Assembly: GCA_016716535.1 (NCBI GenBank)
Contig: JADJWD010000007.1
Location: 1-64,000, forward strand
Origin: Betaproteobacteria bacterium
GTDB taxonomy: Bacteria; Pseudomonadota; Gammaproteobacteria; Burkholderiales; Burkholderiaceae_C
Reading direction: 5' to 3'
Length of the DNA: 64,000 bases
The notes beneath the pieces were generated by a model. It had not been told where the DNA came from, ran no database searches, and saw only the letters and a program-made list of their open reading frames with translations. Below, piece by piece: positions 27,369 to 37,900 of the stretch (the stretch's first letter is position 1; the number at the start of each line of letters is the position of its first letter). Position numbers and translations under genes: made by a program.

Positions 27369-29251
27369 GGGTCCGCGCGCAACCGCTTCAGCGTCTCGCG
27401 CAGCACTTCGTTGTTCGCGTCCTTGCCGCGCGCCTCGCGCCAGATGCGCCGGGCGTCGTCCTTGCGGCCGAGCGACCACAGCACTTCGCCGAGATGCGCG
27501 CCGATCTCGGCATCGGGGCGCGCGCGCCAGGCCGCTTCGAGGTGGCGCAGCGCCTCCTCTCGGTTGCCCATGCGGAACTCGACCCAGCCGAGGCTGTCGG
27601 TGATGAACGGGTCGCCCGGCGCCAGCTCGAGCGCGCGCTGGATCAGCGTGCGCGCCTCGGGCAGGCGCTGGCGCCGATCGGCCAGCGAGTACCCAAGCGC
27701 GTTGTGTGCATGCGCATTCGTCGGCTTCAGCTCGATCACGCGGCGCAGCAGCCGCTCCATCTCGTCGGGCCGCTCGAGCTTCTCGGCCATCATCGCCTGC
27801 TCGTACATCAGGTCGCTGTCGTCGGGCTGCCGGCGCAGCGCCTGCGTCAGCACGTCGTAGGCGCCGCGCCAGTCCTTCACCTCGCGCAGCACGCCGACTT
27901 CGGCCACCAGCTTGGCGCGGCCGTCGTCGGTGGTGCGCTCGGGCGCCTGACGGATCAGCTCGCGCGCTTCTCGCACCTTGCCCTGCCGCGCGAGGATCGA
28001 CGCGCGCCGCGTCTGCACCTCGAGCGCGCGCCGCGGGTCCTCGATGCGCGCGAGCCACCGCTCGGCCGCAGCGAAGTCGCCGCGCTGCTCGGCGGCCTGC
28101 GCGAGCATCAGCCAGGCCTGCACGAGGCCGCGCTCGGGCGAGGCGGCGGGTTCGTCATCGCTGTCGCCGTCGCTGCCCGCACCGGCCGGCGGCGACGTGC
28201 CGGCCGCCTGCACCAGTTCGATGTAGCGCGTCAGCGCCGCCTCGGCCTCGCGCACGTTGCGCAGCTCGAGCTGCAGCGCACCCAGCGTGATGTACGCCGG
28301 CGCGAACTGCGGCTGCTGCTTCACCGCCTGTTCGAGCTGCGCCACCGCTTCGCTGTAGCGCTGCTGGTCGGTGAGCGAGCGCACGTAGGCCAGGCGCATC
28401 TGCGGGTCGACGTCCGAGCGCGCCATGTGCGCGGTGACGATGCCGGCCGCCTCGGGGTGGCTGCGCATCATCTCCATCGCCAGCAGCACCGGGCCCGGCG
28501 CGGCCGGCTCCATCGTGTTGGCTTCGCGCACGAGCGCCAGGGCCCGCGGCGCGTCGCCGGCAGCGAGCCACGCGCGGCCCTGCGCCACGCGCGCCGGCAC
28601 GCGCGTCGCCTCGGCCTGCATGTGCGGGCGCACGATTTCCTCGATCAGCGCGGCCACCGCCTTTGCCTCGCCGGCGCGCGCGAAGAAGCGCGGCAGCGCG
28701 GCGATCGTGCCGCCGCGTTCGGCCGGCGGCGTCGCGTTGATCAGCGCACGGGCCGGCTCGGCGGTGTCGGCGAGCCGCCCCATCGCGACCAGGATCTGCA
28801 GTTGCGTGCGCAGCGCCTCGGCCGACTCGGGCCGCGCGGTGCGCCAGGCGCGCGCGGCGGCGAGCGCCTGGTCACCCGAGCGCGCGCCGAGCGCGACGTC
28901 GACCGCGCGGCGGAAGAGCGTCTCGTCGCGCGTGCGCCGCGCCGCGTCGAGGATCACCGCGTAGGCGGTGCCGTTCTCGCCGCCGCGCAGTTCGAGCTCG
29001 CCGATCAGCAGTTGATAGAAGAGCGGCGCGTCGAGCGTCGAGTTGACGACCGGTGCCGGCGGCGCTTCGGGTGAGGACGAGGCGGCGGCACTGGCCGGTG
29101 CCACGGGGGGCGCGGGCGGCGGGCTCGTGGTGGGCGAAGTTGGCGGCCGGTCGGGCTGCGCCTGCGCGCAGCCGACGGCGCCGGCCAGCGCCAGCGTGAC
29201 GACGGAGAACGTCGTGAAAGCCGCAATGGCTCGGCGAGGGAATGGGCACAT
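27365..29251 (-). CDS. Exported tetratricopeptide-repeat protein
   Basis: 628 residues from the ATG at 29251. A signal sequence (about 10-30) ends near VGCAQAQP, where GC could be a lipobox, followed by a Pro/Ser-rich linker. The rest is arrays of TPR helices, clearest in the C-terminal half (NAHAHNALGYSLADRR, LAPGDPFITDSLGWVEFRMGN). Such a TPR protein beside lolB and mutM is conserved in Burkholderiales. Probably periplasmic or outer-membrane; its partner is unknown. Confidence 0.88.
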   Translation of the reverse strand: MCPFPRRAIAAFTTFSVVTLALAGAVGCAQAQPDRPPTSPTTSPPPAPPVAPASAAASSSPEAPPAPVVNSTLDAPLFYQLLIGELELRGGENGTAYAVILDAARRTRDETLFRRAVDVALGARSGDQALAAARAWRTARPESAEALRTQLQILVAMGRLADTAEPARALINATPPAERGGTIAALPRFFARAGEAKAVAALIEEIVRPHMQAEATRVPARVAQGRAWLAAGDAPRALALVREANTMEPAAPGPVLLAMEMMRSHPEAAGIVTAHMARSDVDPQMRLAYVRSLTDQQRYSEAVAQLEQAVKQQPQFAPAYITLGALQLELRNVREAEAALTRYIELVQAAGTSPPAGAGSDGDSDDEPAASPERGLVQAWLMLAQAAEQRGDFAAAERWLARIEDPRRALEVQTRRASILARQGKVREARELIRQAPERTTDDGRAKLVAEVGVLREVKDWRGAYDVLTQALRRQPDDSDLMYEQAMMAEKLERPDEMERLLRRVIELKPTNAHAHNALGYSLADRRQRLPEARTLIQRALELAPGDPFITDSLGWVEFRMGNREEALRHLEAAWRARPDAEIGAHLGEVLWSLGRKDDARRIWREARGKDANNEVLRETLKRLRADP

Positions 29252-29298
29252 GGTCGATGCAGTCAAGGCGCCGGGCCGGGGGTCTCGATTCATTCTCA

Positions 29299-29304
29299 CA
29301 TAAT
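29299..29304 (+). promoter_or_regulatory. Probable mutM -10 element
   Basis: CATAAT in locally AT-rich sequence. Transcription from it would start at about the A of the mutM ATG. Confidence 0.4.
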
Positions 29305-29310
29305 GAATTC

Positions 29311-30141
29311 ATGCCCGAGTTACCGGAGGTCGAAGTCACCCGTCAAGGAATCGACGAGCCGTTGCGGGGGGCGCAGGTGCTGGGCGTACGGGTGGGCAAG
29401 CCGCTGCGCTGGCCGCTCGGGTGCGCGGCCGAAAGCCTCGTCGGCACGCGGGTCGGGCCGGTGGAGCGGCGCGGCAAGTACCTCTGGTTGCCGCTCACCC
29501 GTGCCGGCCAGCCGGCCGGCGGGCTCTTGATGCACCTGGGGATGTCGGGATCGCTCGCGCTGCTCGGCACACCCGGCGCGCCCGGCCCGCACGACCACTT
29601 CGACCTCGCCACCGACCGCGGCACGCTCAGGCTGACCGACCCGCGGCGCTTCGGCGCGGTGGTCTTCGCGCCGGCGCTCGATGAACCGCCGGCCAGCCGG
29701 CTGCTCGCGCGGCTGGGCATTGAACCCTTCGACGCCGCGCTGACGCCCGAGGCACTGCACCAGGCGCTGCGCGCGCGCCGCGCGCCGATCAAGGCGGTGC
29801 TGCTGGCCGGCGACGTGATCGTCGGCGCCGGCAACATCTACGCCTGTGAAGCGCTGCACGCCGCCGGCATCCACCCGAACACGCCGAGCGACCGGCTGAG
29901 CGCGCGCCGCGCCGCGGCGCTGCTGCTGGCGCTGCGCAGCACGCTGGCGCGGGCGCTCGCCGCGGGCGGCTCGACGCTGCGCGACTTCACCGACGTGCAC
30001 GGCATGAGCGGCAGCTTCCAGGCCGAAGCCGCCGTCTACGGCCGCGCCGGCCAGCCGTGCCGGCGCTGTGCGCGGCCGATCCGCCGCGTCGTGCACGCCG
30101 GCCGCTCGACCTACTACTGCGCCGGCTGCCAGCGCCGATAA
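29311..30141 (+). CDS. mutM: Formamidopyrimidine-DNA glycosylase
   Basis: Excises 8-oxoguanine and formamidopyrimidines. 276 residues. Starts PELPEVEVTRQGI with catalytic Pro and Glu. It also has KYLWLPL, the LTDPRRFG loop, GNIYACEALHAAGI and a C-terminal zinc finger (CRRCARPIRR...YYCAGCQ). CATAAT at 29299-29304 is six bases before the ATG, so the transcript may be leaderless. Confidence 0.96.
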   Translation: MPELPEVEVTRQGIDEPLRGAQVLGVRVGKPLRWPLGCAAESLVGTRVGPVERRGKYLWLPLTRAGQPAGGLLMHLGMSGSLALLGTPGAPGPHDHFDLATDRGTLRLTDPRRFGAVVFAPALDEPPASRLLARLGIEPFDAALTPEALHQALRARRAPIKAVLLAGDVIVGAGNIYACEALHAAGIHPNTPSDRLSARRAAALLLALRSTLARALAAGGSTLRDFTDVHGMSGSFQAEAAVYGRAGQPCRRCARPIRRVVHAGRSTYYCAGCQRR

Positions 30142-30267
30142 CGCGGCGGAGGGCCTTCCCTGGGCCTTCCCGTCACCGCGGGCTTGCCCCAAGCCCGCCG
30201 AGATAAACGGACACAGCCTCGCCGCACCCCCTGCGCTAGCATGCATCGAGAAGCCCAAGCGCCCTGG

Positions 30268-32331
30268 ATGAAAACCGTCATCGCCCGCCAACTCGACGCC
30301 CTGGCCGGCTGGCGTGCCGCGGTGGACAAGCGGGTGCAGGCGCTGGCCGCGCTGCTGGCCGCGAGCGACCTGCTCGACGACGCGGCCTCGGCGCAGATCG
30401 TCGCGCTGCGCGAGCGGCTCGCCTCCGACAAGCTCGTGCTCGCCTTCGTCGCCGAGTTCTCGCGCGGCAAGTCCGAGCTGATCAACGCGATCTTCTTCGC
30501 CGACGCCGGCCGGCGCGTGCTGCCGGCCACCCCCGGGCGCACGACGATGTGCCCGGTGGAGCTGCGCCACGAGGCGGGGCTGCCGCCGCGGCTTTCGCTG
30601 CTGCCGATGGAGACGCGGCTGCGCGGCCTGTCGCTGGCCGAGCTGCGCGGGCGCGAAGAACCCTGGCAGCACGTGCCGCTGGAGCCGCGCAACCCGCAGG
30701 CGCTGACGCAGGCGCTGGCCGCGGTGACGCGCACGCAGCGCGTCACGGTCGAGCGCGCCACGGCGCTCGGCTTCTGGAACGCCGAGCAGCCCGAGGACAA
30801 CCCGCCGCAGGGCCCCGACGGTCTCGTCGAGGTGCCGGCCTGGCGGCACGCGCTGATCAACTACCCGCACCCGTTGCTCGAAGCCGGCCTCGTCGTCATC
30901 GACACGCCGGGGCTCAACGCGATCGGCGCCGAGCCCGAGCTGACGCTGGGCCTCTTGCCCACCGCGCACGCGGTCGTCTTCGTGCTCGCCGCCGACACCG
31001 GCGTCACGCGCACCGACCTCGCGATCTGGCGCGACCACCTCGGCGGCGCGAGCCTCGAGCGCTTCGTCGTGCTTAACAAGATCGACACGCTGGTCGACCC
31101 GCTGGCCACCGCCGACGAGGTGGCCGAGCAGATCGAGCAGCAGCGCGAGGGCACCGCGGCGACGCTGAAGATCCCGCTGGCGCGTGTGTTCGCGCTGTCG
31201 GCGCGCAACGCGTTGTCGGCACGCGTCGGCCACGACGCCGAGGCGGTGGCCGCGAGCCGCATTCCGCCGCTGGAGCGCTCGCTGGCGCTCGAGCTGATGC
31301 CGCGCCGGCACGAGCTGCTGGTGGCTGCCGCGGTGGCCGTCGTCCAGCAACTGCATGGCGGCGCGCTGCATCGCCTCTCGGACCGCCGCCGCCACACCGC
31401 CGAGCAGCTGTTCGAGCTGCGCGGCCTGCGCGGCAAGAGCAGCAGCAAGCTCGTGCGCATGCTCGAGCGGGTCGAGGCCGAGGCGGCCGAGTTCGAGCAC
31501 TGCACGGCGCGCCTGGCGGCGCTGCGCTCGGTGCAGATGCGCCAGCTGCGCGAGATGACGACGCGGCTTTCCAACGACACGCTGCGCCGCGAGGTGGCGC
31601 AGCTGCAGGAGCGCACCGCCGGGCGGCCGTTCAACTTGGGCGGCAAGTCGGCGTTCGGCGGCCTCGTCGAGCGGCTGCGCGCCGTGCTCAGCGCCGCCGA
31701 GCGCCAGGCCGACGAGATGCGCCAGATGCTCGAGGCGAGCTTCACGCAGCTGAACACCGAGTTCGGCTTCGCGCTCGTCGTCGGGCCGGCGCCGGGGCTC
31801 GAGAGCTACCGCCGCGAGCTCAAGCTCATCGAAGACAACTACAGCCGCTACTTCGGCTTCCACCAGGCCTGGCGCATGGCGCAGCCGGGGTTCGCCGAGC
31901 AGTTCAGGCGCATGCTGCTTTCGAAGCTGCGCGTCATCTTCGAGAACGCCGCCGCCGAGCTGGAACTGTGGAGCAAGGCGAGTTCGGGCCAGATCGAGAT
32001 GCAGCTGCGCGAGCGGCGGCGCGGCTTCGCGCGCCGGCGCGAATCGCTCGAGCGCGTGCAAAGCGCCGCCGGCGAGCTGGAGCTGCGCATCGCCGAGGTG
32101 CAGCAGCAGGAAGACCACCTCGTCGCGCTGATCGGCCGCATCGACGCGCTGGCCGCCAACGCGGTGAGCGCGGCGCGCTGCGCGCCGGGCGAAGAAGAGA
32201 TGCTCGTCGATGCGATCGTGCCCGGTGGGCAGGTCGCCTCGCTGCCGGCCACCGCCGCCGAAAGCCGTCGCGTCGAGACGCGGCTGGACGAAGCCGCCGC
32301 GCTGGCGGGGGCGCGGCAGGATGCGGCGTAA
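30268..32331 (+). CDS. Dynamin-like GTPase
   Basis: Large GTPase of 687 residues (696 if the ATG at 30241 is used). Nucleotide motifs: P-loop AEFSRGKSE (about 63-71), the G3 motif VIDTPGLN and NKID as G4. The C-terminal 350 residues are long, charged helices typical of the dynamin stalk. No clear membrane segment. The gene lies between mutM and mutY, and its stop overlaps the mutY start. A role in membrane remodelling or stress is inferred from the family only. Confidence 0.85.
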   Translation: MKTVIARQLDALAGWRAAVDKRVQALAALLAASDLLDDAASAQIVALRERLASDKLVLAFVAEFSRGKSELINAIFFADAGRRVLPATPGRTTMCPVELRHEAGLPPRLSLLPMETRLRGLSLAELRGREEPWQHVPLEPRNPQALTQALAAVTRTQRVTVERATALGFWNAEQPEDNPPQGPDGLVEVPAWRHALINYPHPLLEAGLVVIDTPGLNAIGAEPELTLGLLPTAHAVVFVLAADTGVTRTDLAIWRDHLGGASLERFVVLNKIDTLVDPLATADEVAEQIEQQREGTAATLKIPLARVFALSARNALSARVGHDAEAVAASRIPPLERSLALELMPRRHELLVAAAVAVVQQLHGGALHRLSDRRRHTAEQLFELRGLRGKSSSKLVRMLERVEAEAAEFEHCTARLAALRSVQMRQLREMTTRLSNDTLRREVAQLQERTAGRPFNLGGKSAFGGLVERLRAVLSAAERQADEMRQMLEASFTQLNTEFGFALVVGPAPGLESYRRELKLIEDNYSRYFGFHQAWRMAQPGFAEQFRRMLLSKLRVIFENAAAELELWSKASSGQIEMQLRERRRGFARRRESLERVQSAAGELELRIAEVQQQEDHLVALIGRIDALAANAVSAARCAPGEEEMLVDAIVPGGQVASLPATAAESRRVETRLDEAAALAGARQDAA

Positions 32332-33421
32332 ATCGAGCGTTACGCCGCCGGCCGGTTCGGCCACTTTGCTCGCCCCCTCCTTCGCCGCCGCCGTCCAGCG
32401 CTGGCAACGCCGCCACGGCCGCAGCGCGCTGCCGTGGGTCGGCGAGCGCGACCCGTACCGCGTCTGGCTCTCCGAGGTGATGCTGCAGCAGACGCAGGTG
32501 GCCACCGTGCTCGACTACTACCGCCGCTTCCTCGAGCGCTTCCCCGACGTGCGCGCGCTTGCCGCCGCGTCGCAGGCCGACGTGCTGGCGCTGTGGAGCG
32601 GGCTCGGCTACTACAGCCGCGCGCGCAACCTGCACCGCTGCGCGCAGCAGGTGGTGGCCGAACACGGCGGCCACTTCCCGCGCGACAGCGCCACCCTGGC
32701 CACGCTGCCCGGCATCGGCCGCAGCACGGCCGCGGCGATCGCCGCGTTCTGCTTCGGCGAGCGCGCCGCGATCCTCGACGGCAACGTCAAGCGTGTGCTG
32801 ACGCGCGCGCTCGGCTTCGACGCCGACCTCGCGAACGCCGCCGCCGAACGTGCGCTGTGGGCGCGCGCCGAGGCGCTGCTGCCGGCGCGTGGCATCGAGA
32901 GCTACACGCAGGGCCTGATGGACCTCGGCGCCACGGTGTGCCTGGCGCGCCAACCGCGCTGCGACGCCTGCCCGCTGGCGGCGCGGCACTGCATGGCGCA
33001 CGCGCAAGGCCGCGTGCACGACTACCCGGTGAAGGGCCGGCGCACGGCGCGCGGCGCGCGCGCGCACGTGCTGCTGTGGCTCGAGCACCGCGGCCGCTGG
33101 CGGCTGGTGCAGCGGCCGCAAAGCGGCGTCTGGGCGGGGCTGTGGTGCCTGCCGCTCGTCGACGACGACGCCGCGCTCGCCGCGTTGACCGCTGCCTGGG
33201 CGGGCACCGGCACCGCGCTGCCCGAAGTGCGGCACGCGCTGACGCACTTCGACTGGACGCTGCGGCCGGTGCACTGGCGCTGGCCGGCACGCGCCGGGTC
33301 GCCCGGCGAGGCCGTGCTGCGCCCGCTCGGCGAAGGCCGCTGGTTCGAGCCCGCCGAGGCCCTGGCCGCCGGGCTGCCAGCGCCGGTGCGGCGGTTGTTC
33401 GAGGCGGCGAAGCCGAGCTGA
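32321..33421 (+). CDS. mutY: A/G-specific adenine glycosylase
   Basis: Removes adenine mispaired with 8-oxoguanine and so works with MutM. 366 residues. Catalytic Glu in WLSEVMLQQTQV, helix-hairpin-helix TLPGIGRSTAAAIAAF, DGNVKRVLTR with the Asp, and 4Fe-4S ligands CLARQPRCDACPLAARHC. The C-terminal NUDIX-like 8-oxoG recognition domain runs to the end. It overlaps the GTPase gene by 11 bases. Confidence 0.95.
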   Translation: MRRKSSVTPPAGSATLLAPSFAAAVQRWQRRHGRSALPWVGERDPYRVWLSEVMLQQTQVATVLDYYRRFLERFPDVRALAAASQADVLALWSGLGYYSRARNLHRCAQQVVAEHGGHFPRDSATLATLPGIGRSTAAAIAAFCFGERAAILDGNVKRVLTRALGFDADLANAAAERALWARAEALLPARGIESYTQGLMDLGATVCLARQPRCDACPLAARHCMAHAQGRVHDYPVKGRRTARGARAHVLLWLEHRGRWRLVQRPQSGVWAGLWCLPLVDDDAALAALTAAWAGTGTALPEVRHALTHFDWTLRPVHWRWPARAGSPGEAVLRPLGEGRWFEPAEALAAGLPAPVRRLFEAAKPS

Positions 33422-33829
33422 TGGCGGGCAGGGCGCGGCCGGCGCGCCGAGCCAGCGTCCAGCGTCGTCACCGACAAGGTCGGTTTTTGCGGCAGCGAAC
33501 CGGCCGACCAGGCTGGCAAACCTCTCAGGAGCGGTGCGCATACCGCTTCCCTTTGCAGCGATTGCAGTCGGTCGCGTACCAAGGCCGGCTGGCGGCTGTC
33601 GGCCAGAAGGCACCCCCACGTCCACCCGGCCTGGCGGCGCGGGGGCGCCGGGCAAGGGTCGCCGGTTCTTGGGCGGGGGGGGTCGCGCGCGCCACGGCAG
33701 GCCAGGCGGCGGACCACCCCACCCGCCCCCCCGCGGGGGGCGGCGGGGGGGCCCCACGCCGCCGCCCCCACCCCGGCGGCCCCCCCCTGAGCGCCCGCCA
33801 CCTGGGGGGGCGGCGGGGGGGGCGGGCGG
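33422..33829. other. Gene-free stretch ending in G/C homopolymer-rich sequence
   Basis: After the mutY terminator, about 150 bases of ordinary-looking but unrecognised sequence follow (to about 33640). From about 33650 to 33829 the sequence becomes long runs of G and C, several of 6-8 bases, with almost no A or T. No plausible coding frame is seen on either strand. It ends inside the coding sequence of the ornithine cyclodeaminase gene, whose first 25-30 codons are missing. Either a sequencing or assembly fault at a contig end, or a real scrambled junction. Confidence 0.7.
33470..33488 (+). terminator. Intrinsic terminator after mutY
   Basis: ACCGAC-AAG-GTCGGT stem-loop followed by TTTT, 49 bases after the mutY stop. 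It marks the end of the mutM-GTPase-mutY unit. Confidence 0.75.
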
Positions 33830-34858
33830 GCCATCGCCGGCGTGGCCGAGCGCATCGAAGCCGACTACCTGCGCTGGAACGAGTTCGACAAGACGGCCCG
33901 CGTGGCCAGCCACTCCGACGTCGGCGTGATCGAGCTGATGCCCATTGCCGACGCCGCGCAGTTTGCGTTCAAGTACGTGAACGGCCACCCCAGCAACCAC
34001 CGCCACGGCCTGCCCACCGTGATGGCCTTCGGCGTGCTTGCCGACGTGGAAACCGGTGCGCCGCGCCTGCTCTCCGAGCTGACACTGACCACTGCGATCC
34101 GCACCGCCGCCATGTCCGCGCTGGCCGCCCGCGTGCTGGCCCGGCCCGACAGCACCCGCATGGCGCTGGTCGGCAACGGCGCGCAGAGCGAGTTCCAGGC
34201 GCTGGCCTTCCGCGACCTGGTCGGCATCCGCGAGCTGCGCCTGTTCGACACCGACCCCGCGGCCAGCGCCAAGCTGGCGGCCAACCTGGTGGGCCAGGGG
34301 CTGCAGGTGCGCATCTGCACCAGCACGGCCGAGGCCGTGAAGGGCGCCGACATCGTCACCACCGTCACCGCCGACAAGGCCAACGCGACCATCCTCACAC
34401 GCGAGATGATCGAGCCCGGCATGCACGTCAATGCCGTGGGCGGCGACTGCCCGGGCAAGACCGAACTGCACCGCGGCGTGCTGGAAGCGGGCAGCGTGTT
34501 CGTCGAGTTCGAGCCTCAGACCCGCATCGAGGGCGACATCCAGCAGATGCCGGCCAACTTCCAGGTGACCGAGTTCTGGCGCGTGCTGTCGGGCCAGGCC
34601 ACGGGCCGCAGCAGCGCCGCGCAGGTGACGGTGTTCGACTCGGTCGGCTTTGCGCTGGAGGACTACTCGGCGCTGACGTTCATGCGCGATGCGGCGGCCG
34701 AGCTCGGCATCGGCGAGATCGTCGAGCTGGTGCCCGAGGCAACCGACCCGAAGAACCTGTTCGGCGTGCTGCGCGACGAGCCCAGGCCTGTTGCTGCCTC
34801 GGCCGCCTTGGTTGCATCGGCCATCGCGCCGGCGCGCCGCGCGGCGGAAACCGCCTGA
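33830..34858 (+). CDS. Ornithine cyclodeaminase, 5' end lost
   Basis: Ornithine cyclodeaminase/mu-crystallin family enzyme, expected to turn L-ornithine into L-proline and ammonia with NAD. Recognisable sequence starts at about 33830 (AIAGVAERIEADYLRW); a GTG at 33842 could start a product of 338 residues. Present: ASHSDVGVIELMPIAD, FKYVNGHPSN, the dinucleotide loop VGNGAQSEFQ, NAVGGDCPGKTELH and FDSVGFALEDYSAL. The first 25-30 residues of the family are absent and are replaced by the homopolymer stretch. It is upstream of putA, so ornithine-to-glutamate breakdown is a sensible reading. Confidence 0.88.
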   Translation, partial: AIAGVAERIEADYLRWNEFDKTARVASHSDVGVIELMPIADAAQFAFKYVNGHPSNHRHGLPTVMAFGVLADVETGAPRLLSELTLTTAIRTAAMSALAARVLARPDSTRMALVGNGAQSEFQALAFRDLVGIRELRLFDTDPAASAKLAANLVGQGLQVRICTSTAEAVKGADIVTTVTADKANATILTREMIEPGMHVNAVGGDCPGKTELHRGVLEAGSVFVEFEPQTRIEGDIQQMPANFQVTEFWRVLSGQATGRSSAAQVTVFDSVGFALEDYSALTFMRDAAAELGIGEIVELVPEATDPKNLFGVLRDEPRPVAASAALVASAIAPARRAAETA

Positions 34859-34912
34859 TCGAACCTGCCTCCGACCCACCCCACGGCCGGCCGACCGGCA
34901 CAGGACATCGCC

Positions 34913-37900
34913 ATGAACGGACCCTGCCCGCCGCTGACGCCGGCCCCACTGACCGCGGCCTCCAGCCTGACGCCGGCCCCGGCGCGGTCGGCCCTGCGCG
35001 AAGCCATCACCGCGCTCACGCGCAGGCCCGAGCCCGAGCTGTTGCCCGGCCTGCTCGAACAGGCCCGCTTGACCGAGGCGCAGGCCGCTGCCACCCGCGA
35101 ACGCGCGCTGCGCATTGCCGGCGGCGTGCGCCAACGCAGCCGTGCCGGCGGGCGTGCTGGGCTGGTGCAGGGGCTGCTGCAGGAGTTCGCGCTCAGCTCG
35201 CAGGAAGGCGTGGCGCTGATGTGCCTGGCCGAGGCGCTGCTGCGCATCCCCGACGCCGCGACGCGCGACGCGCTGATCCGCGACAAGATCGGGACCAAGG
35301 TCGGTGATGGTGCCGGCGTCGACTGGCAGCAGCACATCGGCCAAAGCCCTTCGTTGTTCGTCAATGCCGCGGCCTGGGGCCTGCTGCTCACCGGCAAGCT
35401 CGTCGGCACGCACAGCGACACCAGCCTGGCTGCCACGCTGCGCCGCGTCGTCGCGCGCGGTGGCGAGCCGCTGATCCGCAAGGGCGTGGACATGGCCATG
35501 CGCATGATGGGCGAGCAGTTCGTCACCGGCGAGACCATCGAGCAGGCGCTGGACCGTGCGCGCGAGCGCGAGTCGCAGGGCTTCCGATATTCCTACGACA
35601 TGCTGGGCGAGGCGGCGCTGACCGCAGCCGATGCCGACGCCTACTTCGGCGCCTACGAGCGGGCCATCGACGCCATCGGCCGCGCATCTGCCGGCCGGGG
35701 CATCGTCGACGGGCCGGGTATCTCGATCAAGCTCTCGGCACTGCATCCGCGCTATGTACGCGCCCAGGCGGCGCGGGTGATGGCCGAATTGGCGCCACGC
35801 CTCACGCAACTCGCGCTGCTGGCGCGCCGCTACGAGATTGGCCTGAACATCGACGCCGAAGAGTCCGACCGGCTGGAGTTGTCGCTGGATCTGCTGGAGC
35901 GCTTGTGCTTCGAGCCCGCGCTGGCCGGCTGGAACGGCATCGGCTTCGTCATCCAGGCCTACCAGAAGCGCTGCCCGGTGGCGGTTGATTTCCTCGTCGA
36001 CCTGGCGCGTCGCAGCGGCCACCGGCTGATGGTGCGGCTGGTCAAAGGAGCCTACTGGGACAGCGAAATCAAGCGCGCGCAGCTCGACGGACAGAACGGT
36101 TACCCGGTCTACACGCGCAAGCCTTACACCGACGTGGCCTACATCGCCTGTGCGCGCCGCCTGCTGGCCGCGCCAGACGCCGTGTTTCCTCAGTTCGCGA
36201 CCCACAATGCGCAGACGCTGGCCGCGATCCAGACCCTGGCCGGGCCCGACTGGCATGCCGGGCAGTACGAGTTCCAGTGCCTGCATGGCATGGGCGAGCC
36301 GCTGTACGAGCAGGTGGTGGGAGCGGGGACCGACGCCAGGCCCTGCCGCATCTACGCGCCCGTCGGCACGCACGAGACGCTGCTGGCCTACCTGGTGCGC
36401 CGGCTGCTGGAGAACGGCGCCAACTCCTCGTTCGTCAACCGCATTGCCGACCCCGATGTGCCGCTGGACACGCTGGTGGAGGACCCGGTGCACACGGTCG
36501 AAGCCATGGCCGCTGTCGAAGGCACCGACGCTGCGCTGGGCTTGCCGCACGCTGCCATCCCGCTGCCCCGACAGATCTTCGGCCCGGCGGGCCATGCGCG
36601 GGCGAACTCGCGCGGCCTGGACCTGGCCGACGAGCGCACGCTGGCCGCGCTGGACCGCGCCTTCGCCGACGCGGCCGCGCGCCCCTGGTCCGCCGAGCCG
36701 ATGCTGGCGCGCGGCGAGCCGCAGGGTGAATGGGTAGCGGTGCGCAACCCCGCCGACCCTGACGACATCGTCGGCCAGGTGCGCGAAGCCACGCCGGCCG
36801 ACGTGCGTGCGGCGCTGACCGCCGCGACGCTTGCCGCCTCGAGCTGGGCGGCCACACCGCCCGCCGAACGTGCCGCGCGCCTGGAAGCCGCCGCCGAGGC
36901 GCTGGAGGCGCAGACCCTCACCCTGGTGCCGCTGCTGGTGCGCGAGGCTGGCAAGACCTGCGCCAATGCCGTGGCCGAGGTGCGCGAGGCGGTCGACTTC
37001 CTGCGCTACTACGCCGCCGAGGTGCGGCGCGACTTCGACAACGCCACCCATACGCCGCTGGGACCGGTGGTGTGCATCAGCCCGTGGAACTTTCCGCTGG
37101 CCATCTTCACCGGCCAGGTGGCGGCCGCGCTGGCTGCGGGCAACGTGGTGCTGGCCAAGCCGGCCGAACAGACGCCACTGGTGGCCGCGGTCGCCGTGCG
37201 CGCGCTCCATTCGGCCGGCGTGCCGGCCGGCGCGCTGCAGCTTCTGCCCGGGCGCGGCGAGACGGTGGGCGCCGCGCTGGTGGGCGATGCACGCGTTCAC
37301 GGCGTGCTCTTCACCGGTTCCACCGAGGTGGCGCGGCTGCTGCAGCGCACGCTGGCCGGTCGCCTCACCGCGCAAGGCCAACTTGTGCCACTGATCGCCG
37401 AGACGGGCGGCCAGAACGCGATGGTCGTCGACTCCTCCGCGCTTTTGGAGCAGGCGGTGAGCGACATCGTCGCCTCGGCCTTCGACAGTGCCGGCCAGCG
37501 CTGCTCGGCGCTGCGCTTGCTGTGTGTGCAGGACGACGTGGCCGACCGCCTGCTGGCGATGCTGAAGGGCGCGGTGCAGGAGTTGCAACTCGGCGACCCG
37601 CGCCGCCTGGCCACCGACGTCGGCCCGGTGATCGACGCCGAGGCCCGCGCGAGCATCGAAGCCCATGTGCAGGCGCTGCAGGCCAAGGGGCGCCGTGTGT
37701 GGCGTCCGCAGGCCGCCGCCAACGATGCGACCGCCACCGCGGCCCGCGGCTGCTTCGTGCCGCCCACGGTGGTCGAAATCGACAGCGTGGCCGACCTCGG
37801 CCGCGAGGTGTTCGGCCCCGTGCTGCACGTGCTGCGCTACCGCCGCGCCGGCCTGGCAGCGCTGCTGGACCAGATCAACGGCACGGGCTACGGCCTGACG

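Noticed and set aside
33500..33550. Possible riboswitch (CTCTCAGG-like element) ahead of the amino-acid genes
   Set aside because: Only one short match to the glycine riboswitch core; the pairing elements and second aptamer are absent.
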